DNA from: Aquificaceae bacterium
Lineage (GTDB): Bacteria; Aquificota; Aquificia; Aquificales; Aquificaceae
Direction of reading: 5' to 3'
DNA length: 11,443 bases
Assembly: GCA_015487535.1 (NCBI GenBank)
Contig: WFPN01000182.1
Span: 1-11,443 of the forward strand
The translations under genes and the position numbers were made by a program. Below the pieces are notes generated by a model that saw only the letters and a program-made list of their open reading frames with translations, was not told the DNA's origin and did no database searches. Below are positions 6,560-11,443 of this stretch, piece after piece. Positions within the stretch are counted from its first letter, which is position 1, and each line of letters starts with the position of its first letter.

Positions 6560-7512
6560 GGATATACAAGACCCTATACGAGAACTACTACGAGAAGGAC
6601 AGGACCCTTCTGGTCTTCATTCCCCTCGCCATGAGGATGGCGGGTCCCAGGGAGGCTCTCTGGCACGGGATAATAAGGAGGAACTACGGGGCAAACTACT
6701 TTATAGTGGGAAGGGATCACGCTGGACCGGGGAAGGACTCAAAGGGAAGACCCTTCTACGGACCTTACGAGGCTCAGAAGCTCTACAAAAAATACGAGGA
6801 CGAGATAGGGGTTAAGATGATCCCCTTCGAGGAGCTCGTCTACGTTCCCGAGCTCGGAAGGTATGTCGAGAGGAGTGAAGCGGAGAGCAAGGGCTACGAA
6901 TATCTGAGCATATCCGGCACTCAGGTTAGAGAGGAGTTCTTAAAGAACGGAAAGCTCCTTCCCGAATGGTATACGAGACCCGAGGTGGCCCAGATATTCT
7001 TGGAATCTTACAAGCCCAAGCACAGGCAGGGCTTCTGCATCTGGCTCACGGGACTTCCCTGTTCGGGCAAGTCCACGATAGGTAAGCTCCTTAAGGTTAT
7101 GATAGAGGCTAAGGGAAGGAAGGTAACCTTCCTTGACGGGGACGTAATCAGGACACACCTCTCCCAGGGACTCGGGTTTTCAAAAGAGGACAGGATAAAG
7201 AACATACTCAGGGTTGGATTCGTGGCCTCGGAGATAGTTAAGCACGACGGGGTCGTCATATGTGCCCTCGTGAACCCCTACAGGATGGCGAGGGAGGAGG
7301 TCAGGAGCATGATGGAGGAGGGCAAGTTCATAGAGGTCTTCGTGGACGCCCCCGTGGATGTATGTGAGAAGAGGGATGTGAAGGGGATGTATAAGAAGGC
7401 AAGGGAGGGACTCATAAAGGGCTTTACGGGCATAGACGATCCCTACGAGCCTCCAGAAAGTCCTGAGATCCATATAGACACTACCACCCTCTCCCCAAGG
7501 AGAGCGCGATAA
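6538..7512 (+). CDS. cysC: C-terminal half of ATP sulfurylase fused to APS kinase (frameshifted at both ends)
   Basis: This frame continues the broken sulfurylase gene. It begins with VDGYTRMRIY and holds the second sulfurylase motif GRDHAGPG (296-303 of the restored protein) and SGTQVRE. The APS kinase domain, which phosphorylates APS to PAPS, starts near restored residue 400. Its P-loop is GLPCSGKST (410-418), followed by DGDVIRTHLSQGLGFSKEDR, FVDAPVDVCEKRD, and KGFTGIDDPYEPP with the substrate-binding loop. Homology is lost after TTTLSP. A missing base at about 7498 replaces the expected EESAIKIVEFLEREGFLK tail with RRAR and a stop at 7510-7512. Independent translation could only start at GTG 6538 or ATG 6556, neither with a good ribosome site. 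The kinase core is complete up to the last helix, so kinase activity might survive if the piece is made at all. Confidence 0.85.
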   Translation: MDGYTRMRIYKTLYENYYEKDRTLLVFIPLAMRMAGPREALWHGIIRRNYGANYFIVGRDHAGPGKDSKGRPFYGPYEAQKLYKKYEDEIGVKMIPFEELVYVPELGRYVERSEAESKGYEYLSISGTQVREEFLKNGKLLPEWYTRPEVAQIFLESYKPKHRQGFCIWLTGLPCSGKSTIGKLLKVMIEAKGRKVTFLDGDVIRTHLSQGLGFSKEDRIKNILRVGFVASEIVKHDGVVICALVNPYRMAREEVRSMMEEGKFIEVFVDAPVDVCEKRDVKGMYKKAREGLIKGFTGIDDPYEPPESPEIHIDTTTLSPRRAR

Positions 7513-7549
7513 AGATAGTGGAGTTCCTCGAGAGGGAAGGATTCTTGAA

Positions 7550-8332
7550 ATGATAGAGAAGGTTGTGGAGGCCGTTCTGAAGGCAGGGGAGGAGGTTCTG
7601 AAAATATACGAAGGGGGTTTCTCCGTTATTGAGAAAGAAGACAGAACTCCCCTAACCGAGGCGGACACCCTCTCCCACGGGATAATCACCCAGGCTCTGA
7701 AAGGAGATGCGCCTGTGATTTCGGAGGAGGGAGATAAAAAACCTGATAGTCTTAAGAACTTCTGGCTCGTAGATCCTCTGGACGGAACTAAGGAGTTCAT
7801 AAAGAGGAACGGCGAGTTTACTATAAACGTAGCCTTCATAGAAGAGGGAAAGCCTAAGCTCGGCGTTGTGTACGCTCCGGCTCTCGGGAAGCTCTACAGT
7901 GCTGAGAAAGGTAAGAGAGCCCGCCTCCTGGACCTGAAGGAAGAGAAGGAGTATGAACTTCCCCTCGATGGGGAGCTGGAGGGGAAAAGGCTCAAGGTGG
8001 TTGTCTCACGCTCTCATGCAGATGAAAAGACGGAGGAATATCTTAAAAGGCTCTCAAAGAGGTTCGAGATAGAGAGGGTCTCAGTAGGTAGCTCCCTCAA
8101 GATATGCCTCCTTGCGGAGGGAAAGGCAGATCTATACCCGAGAACCGGCCCAACGATGGAGTGGGACACGGCAGCTGCCCACGCGGTGCTCTTAGAGACC
8201 GGAGGGGCTTTAGTGTCTCTGGACGGGAGTATGTTCTGCGATGGAGAGCTCCTCTACGGCAAGGAGGGATACAGAAACCCTCCGTTCCTCGGAGTCAGAA
8301 GCAGGTCCCTCTTGAAAGAGGTATGCCCATAG
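7550..8332 (+). CDS. cysQ: 3'(2'),5'-bisphosphate nucleotidase, CysQ type
   Basis: CysQ-type enzymes remove the 3'-phosphate from 3'-phosphoadenosine 5'-phosphate (PAP), the by-product of PAPS use, and can also act on PAPS. The 260-residue protein is an inositol monophosphatase-fold phosphatase that needs Mg2+. TPLTEADTLSH (33-43), Glu60 in ISEEGDKK, DPLDGTKEF (75-83) and EWDTAAAHAVL (204-214) supply the metal and phosphate ligands. DPLDGTKEFI, rather than the plain inositol phosphatase DPLDGT-N-F, favours the CysQ branch. It directly follows the PAPS synthase gene, which fits PAP recycling. Other family members (inositol or fructose-1,6-bisphosphatases) are less likely. The stop lies 10 bases inside the next gene. 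Confidence 0.9.
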   Translation: MIEKVVEAVLKAGEEVLKIYEGGFSVIEKEDRTPLTEADTLSHGIITQALKGDAPVISEEGDKKPDSLKNFWLVDPLDGTKEFIKRNGEFTINVAFIEEGKPKLGVVYAPALGKLYSAEKGKRARLLDLKEEKEYELPLDGELEGKRLKVVVSRSHADEKTEEYLKRLSKRFEIERVSVGSSLKICLLAEGKADLYPRTGPTMEWDTAAAHAVLLETGGALVSLDGSMFCDGELLYGKEGYRNPPFLGVRSRSLLKEVCP

Positions 8333-9297
8333 GTATCTTCTCTAAGGGGATACTAAAGACGGTTCCCTACTTAGAGATCTTCCTTCAGGATAAGGTGGTT
8401 CTAAACCCTAAGTCCCCGGAGGGCCTCACCGCAGTTGCGGGATGGGGTTACAAGCCAACCGCAAAGAAGGCTATAAAAAAAGCAAAGGAATGGGGTCTTC
8501 CCTATCTGGCTCTGGAAGACGGCTTTATACGTTCGATCGGTCTAGGTTTCGAGGAACCGCCTCTATCCCTCATAGTCGATCCCGTTGGCATATATTACGA
8601 CGCGAGCAAGCCCTCTCTTCTCGAAAATATACTCAACTCAGATGGATGGGAGAAACCCGAGCTTTTAAAGGAAGCTGAAAAACTCAGAGAGCTAATACTT
8701 AAATACGAGATAAGCAAGTATAACCGCTCCATACCCTTACCTGAGGACTTTTTCGAAAGTTACAGAGGGAAGGAGAAGATTCTTGTCGTGGATCAGACCA
8801 AAGGGGATATGTCTGTAGTTCTGGGGGGTGCAAAGGAGGAGGACTTCTCCCTGATGCTCGAGAGAGCCCTTAACGATAACCCAAGGGCTGTCCTCTTCGT
8901 CAAGGTCCATCCGGACGTTCTCAAGGGAAAGAAGAAGGGTTATCTGACTAAGGTAAAGACGAGGGACAGGGTAGTTCTTATAGGCGAGAACTTCAACCCC
9001 GTGCAGATCCTCAAAAACGTAGATGCGGTCTACACGGTATCCTCCCAGATGGGTTTCGAGGGCTTGATTCTTGAGAGGGAGGTCCACTGCTTCGGCATAC
9101 CCTTTTACGCCGGCTGGGGTCTGACGAAGGATCACAAGCCAATCCCCAGGAGGAAGAAGAGAAGGAGCCTTCTGGAGCTTCTTGCCGCGAGCTACATACT
9201 CTACCCGAGATACTTAAAACCCGGAAAGAACTCCTTAGGTTCCGTCTTTGACGTTGTGGAGTTCATCGCCAGCTCTAGAAACGTAGAGCACGCCTAA
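8323..9297 (+). CDS. Single-module KpsC-like beta-Kdo transferase (capsule synthesis)
   Basis: KpsC proteins add beta-linked Kdo residues to a lyso-phosphatidylglycerol acceptor at the inner membrane, building the linker for capsules exported by ABC transporters. The 324-residue protein shows the family hallmarks in order: IGIFSKGILKTVPYLEIFL (3-21), LALEDGFIRSIGLG (62-75), SLIVDPVGIYYDASKPS (82-98), FVKVHPDVLKGKKKGYL (192-208), YTVSSQMGFEGL (237-248) and HCFGIPFYAGWGLT (255-268). Typical KpsC has two such modules and about 650-700 residues. This one matches the N-terminal module and stops at the module boundary. ATG 8323 is chosen because the frame upstream to 8104 merely reads through cysQ out of phase. 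It overlaps cysQ by 10 bp and ends convergently inside the membrane-protein gene. It could work with a partner module encoded elsewhere or add a single Kdo. Confidence 0.88.
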   Translation: MPIGIFSKGILKTVPYLEIFLQDKVVLNPKSPEGLTAVAGWGYKPTAKKAIKKAKEWGLPYLALEDGFIRSIGLGFEEPPLSLIVDPVGIYYDASKPSLLENILNSDGWEKPELLKEAEKLRELILKYEISKYNRSIPLPEDFFESYRGKEKILVVDQTKGDMSVVLGGAKEEDFSLMLERALNDNPRAVLFVKVHPDVLKGKKKGYLTKVKTRDRVVLIGENFNPVQILKNVDAVYTVSSQMGFEGLILEREVHCFGIPFYAGWGLTKDHKPIPRRKKRRSLLELLAASYILYPRYLKPGKNSLGSVFDVVEFIASSRNVEHA

Positions 9298-9732
9298 AAC
9301 TCCTCCCCATACAATATGCAGCAGGAACAGAGAAAGATGTTCCTTCAAAGGCATACTCAAAAACTCCCTCATAAACTTCGCACCGCCGAAGGCGGTAATT
9401 ACGAGAACTATTAAAACGACTACGTGCCACAGAGCCCCGAAGCCGATGCCTTTCACGAGTCCCTTCTTCCCCGGAAGTCTCTCGTAAACCGGAGGATAAA
9501 CGAAGACAAGGGCAAGGATCACCGAGTTCGCCATGTGTCCGATCGCCATAACCCAGTCCTCAAGGCCCTTGAAGATACCCCAGAGCTTTATGAGTTCTAT
9601 GTATGTCCTGTAGGTCCCGAAGAGGCCGAGGAAGCCGTCGAGCATGAGATCCACGCCCATCATAACGTAGCCTGCAACGAGGCTTGCAAAGATATAGCTC
9701 CAGAAGTTCACACCTCTGACGATCTCACTCAA
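9235..9732 (-). CDS. Four-helix integral membrane protein of unknown function
   Basis: I do not recognise this 165-residue protein. Four hydrophobic segments are visible at about 11-32, 61-81, 93-115 and 132-151, joined by short loops, with no signal-peptide cleavage site. Histidines lie in or near the last three helices (H66, H103, H132, H139), and WHVVVL sits in the third. Whether they bind metal or haem is unknown. The start is a TTG at 9732-9730, eight bases inside the uvrC 3' end, with AGGAGG 12 bases upstream, which is a long spacing. A GTG seven codons later is the alternative. It lies downstream of uvrC on the same strand and is probably cotranscribed. Its last 63 bases overlap the 3' end of the KpsC-like gene on the opposite strand. 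Confidence 0.75.
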   Translation of the reverse strand: MSEIVRGVNFWSYIFASLVAGYVMMGVDLMLDGFLGLFGTYRTYIELIKLWGIFKGLEDWVMAIGHMANSVILALVFVYPPVYERLPGKKGLVKGIGFGALWHVVVLIVLVITAFGGAKFMREFLSMPLKEHLSLFLLHIVWGGVLGVLYVSRAGDELHNVKDGT

Positions 9733-11416
9733 GATACTTCTTAACCTCCTGCTGGAGGTGTGTGGGAAGTCCCAGCTTCCTCAATCTCTCCTCGTCCGCC
9801 CTTATGAACTCGTAGAGGTTTTCGAAGTTCCTGTATATTATCCTCTTCCTTGTTTCCCCTACACCCTTTACCTTTGAGAGAACGTCCTCAAGGGCTTTCT
9901 TTGTTCTGAGTTTCCTGTTGTAGGAGAGAGCGAACCTATGGGCCTCGTCCCTTATCAGTCCGAAGACCCTGTATAGCAGGGGCTCCTGCTTCAGTCTTAC
10001 CTCCTTCCCGTCCTCCGAGTAGAGTATCTCCTCCTCCTTAGCTAAGGAAAATACCTTAATAGGGAGTTTGAAGATCCTTTTAACCTTCAGAGCGACACCC
10101 AGCTGTCCCTTCCCTCCGTCTATCAGCCAGAGGTCGGGCATGGGCTCTTTCTTCTCCTTGAGTCTTTTTGCCCTCCTCGTGAGGACTTCTCTGAGAGCTC
10201 CGTAGTCGTCTATCTGGGAGAGCGTCTTTACCTTATACCTCCTGTATCGCTTCTTGTTCATCCTCCCCTCCTCCCAGACCACACAGCTCCCCACGATGTC
10301 CTCCCCGTAGAAGTGGGAGATGTCAAAACCTTCTATTATCTTTGGAAGCTCTATACCGAGCTTTTCTCTGAACTCCTTTCTGAGGAGATCCAAACTGATC
10401 CCCTCCTTCACGTTCTCCTCCGCGAGGGAGATAAGCTCCTTAGGGATCTCCTTCTCAAACCTGACACCGCCCTTTGATCTTTCCGATACCCACCTCTTCA
10501 CCTCCTCATCTATCTCGAAGTTGCTGACTATCACCTCCGGAACATAGTTGGAGTAGTAGTATCCGAGAAGGAACTCCTCTAGATCCTCTTCCCTCTCCAG
10601 GTCGTATATCTCCTTGCTCACCAGCTTTCCTCCCCTGATGAGAAATAATCCCACCCTCCTGCCGAGCTTGTAGAAGAAGTCCGCGCTCCTGTAGGGAAGT
10701 CCTGAGACGCTCTGACCCCTGCTTATGTTCTCGAGGGCCTTTATCTGGTCCCTTATCTGGGCGCACTTCTCAAAGAGCATCTCTTTCGAAAACTCCTCTA
10801 TCTTCTCATAGAGCTTCGGCAGGACTTCCGCAACCTCACCCGAAAGCAGGGCCTTAGCACCCTCGACGCTCAGTCTGTATTCCTCCTTGCTCACCAGCCC
10901 AGCGCAAGGAGCAGAGCATAGGCCCAGATGATAATCCATACAGGGCTCCTTTCTCTGAGGAAGGGGATCGCAGGTTCTGAGCTTGAAGAGTCTGTGTATG
11001 AGTTTTTTGACCTTGTAAGCCTTGCTCGCCTGGAGGAAAGGGCCGAAGAGGATACCCTCGTGTTCCGTTCCCCTGACCACTTTGATCGTAGGATACCCGT
11101 CTTCGGTCAAAAGTAGCATAGGATACCCGCCCCCGTATTTGTGTAGGACGTTGTATCTGGGCTTGTGGGACTGGATAAGGTCTATCTCCAACACCAGCGC
11201 TTCAAACTCGTTTCTCGTTATTATCCACTCAAGTCCCACCGAGTCCCTGAAGATGGCGAATTCCTTGGGATCGTTCCCGGAGAGTTTCAGATGCTGAAGG
11301 AGTCTCTTCTTTATGTTCTTGGCCTTCCCTATGTAAAGGGGCTTCTTCTTCCCCTTGAATATGTAAACCCCGCACTTCTCGGGAGCTTTCTCTATCAGCG
11401 ATGCCCAGTTCATCAC
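9725..11416 (-). CDS. uvrC: UvrABC excinuclease subunit C
   Basis: UvrC makes both incisions around DNA lesions marked by UvrA and UvrB in nucleotide excision repair. The product is 563 residues from GTG 11416, or 562 from ATG 11413, which I find equally likely or better; neither has a clear ribosome site. A GIY-YIG nuclease domain (about 13-90) contains CGVYIF, PLYIGKAKNIKKRL and the catalytic Glu in NEFEALVLE. Four cysteines (C149, C159, C167, C171, the last two in CSAPC) match the conserved cluster reported to bind iron-sulfur in UvrC. The UVR helix pair for UvrB contact is at about 198-232. The RNase H-like 5'-incision domain has Asp365 (EGFDISHF), Asp433 (WLIDGGKGQL) and His493 (RDEAHRFALSYNRKLR), and helix-hairpin-helix motifs close the protein. 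It is slightly shorter than the E. coli enzyme but complete. A weak TATATT (11423-11428, minus strand) lies just upstream. Confidence 0.96.
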   Translation of the reverse strand: MMNWASLIEKAPEKCGVYIFKGKKKPLYIGKAKNIKKRLLQHLKLSGNDPKEFAIFRDSVGLEWIITRNEFEALVLEIDLIQSHKPRYNVLHKYGGGYPMLLLTEDGYPTIKVVRGTEHEGILFGPFLQASKAYKVKKLIHRLFKLRTCDPLPQRKEPCMDYHLGLCSAPCAGLVSKEEYRLSVEGAKALLSGEVAEVLPKLYEKIEEFSKEMLFEKCAQIRDQIKALENISRGQSVSGLPYRSADFFYKLGRRVGLFLIRGGKLVSKEIYDLEREEDLEEFLLGYYYSNYVPEVIVSNFEIDEEVKRWVSERSKGGVRFEKEIPKELISLAEENVKEGISLDLLRKEFREKLGIELPKIIEGFDISHFYGEDIVGSCVVWEEGRMNKKRYRRYKVKTLSQIDDYGALREVLTRRAKRLKEKKEPMPDLWLIDGGKGQLGVALKVKRIFKLPIKVFSLAKEEEILYSEDGKEVRLKQEPLLYRVFGLIRDEAHRFALSYNRKLRTKKALEDVLSKVKGVGETRKRIIYRNFENLYEFIRADEERLRKLGLPTHLQQEVKKYLE

Positions 11417-11443
11417 CAGAGAAATATAATCATCTTATAGTGA

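Larger units (their letters stand above)
5825..7553 (+). pseudogene. sat-cysC: Bifunctional sulfate adenylyltransferase/APS kinase, two single-base frameshifts
   Basis: The two preceding entries are one gene. Adding one base in the context ACC AGG C-A GGG GAC (about 6530) restores TRPGDVDGYTRMR. Adding one base between 7497 and 7498 restores SPEESAIKIVEFLEREGFLK and a TGA at 7551-7553. The repaired protein is 576 residues. Its stop then overlaps the cysQ ATG (7550) as ATGA, the same spacing used elsewhere in this operon, which supports the repair. The intact enzyme would convert sulfate to PAPS in two steps on one polypeptide. Both lesions are one-base losses and the rest of the frame is well conserved, so either the break is recent or the bases are sequencing errors. 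The sequence alone cannot tell these apart. Confidence 0.8.

Noticed and set aside
7180..7839. A 219-residue minus-strand open frame opposite cysC and cysQ
   Set aside because: It spans two well-identified genes in antisense, has no motif of its own and crosses the sat-cysC frameshift site.
8104..8322. A 73-residue upstream extension of the KpsC-like protein
   Set aside because: These bases encode the conserved EWDTAAAHAVL end of cysQ in another frame. The extension has no KpsC similarity, and family homology begins at ATG 8323.
9424..9744. A plus-strand open frame opposite the membrane protein
   Set aside because: The minus-strand frame has clear transmembrane helices, whereas this one is a low-complexity shadow with no start context.
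1..11443. CRISPR array, tRNA, rRNA or riboswitch
   Set aside because: No regularly spaced repeats and no recognisable tRNA, rRNA or riboswitch core were seen on either strand; almost all of the window is coding.

Overview
The window looks like a chromosomal segment from a thermophilic bacterium of the Aquificales. The main support is a fused ATP sulfurylase/APS kinase that reads, from memory, much like the Aquifex aeolicus bifunctional enzyme. The Lys/Glu-rich proteins and the heavy use of AGG/AGA (Arg) and ATA (Ile) codons fit this. The assignment is an inference; no database search was possible.

Layout. (1) Bases 1-152 hold the AT-rich 3' end of an unrecognised plus-strand gene; bases 1-180 are 48/180 G+C. 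(2) About 202-1331 is an insertion sequence carrying one IS4-type DDE transposase gene. Its ribosome binding site lies in a small hairpin, and its second catalytic aspartate reads as asparagine. (3) From 1313/1352 to 9297 runs a tightly packed plus-strand operon: an outer-membrane polysaccharide export (OPX) lipoprotein, rmlA, rmlC, rmlB, rmlD, sat-cysC, a CysQ-type phosphatase and a half-size KpsC-like Kdo transferase. Most junctions are ATGA or short overlaps. (4) From 9235 to 11416 a minus-strand pair, uvrC followed by a four-helix membrane protein, converges on the operon. The two 3' ends overlap by 63 bp.

How the genes could work together. RmlABCD make dTDP-L-rhamnose. Sat-CysC makes PAPS, the universal sulfate donor, and CysQ clears the by-product PAP. 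KpsC-type enzymes build the Kdo linker of capsules exported by ABC transporters, and the OPX lipoprotein is the outer-membrane exit. Together they suggest a rhamnose-containing, possibly sulfated, surface polysaccharide. No sulfotransferase, polymerase or ABC transporter is visible in the window, so sulfation is a hypothesis.

Main oddities. The sat-cysC gene is broken by two single-base deletions, at about 6530 and 7498. Restoring one base at each gives a full-length 576-residue enzyme that ends in an ATGA overlap with cysQ. This is either recent decay or an assembly error. The insertion sequence sits directly upstream of the operon, and its right end supplies a strong Shine-Dalgarno sequence and an ATG in frame with the lipoprotein gene. 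The KpsC homologue has only the N-terminal of the usual two modules.
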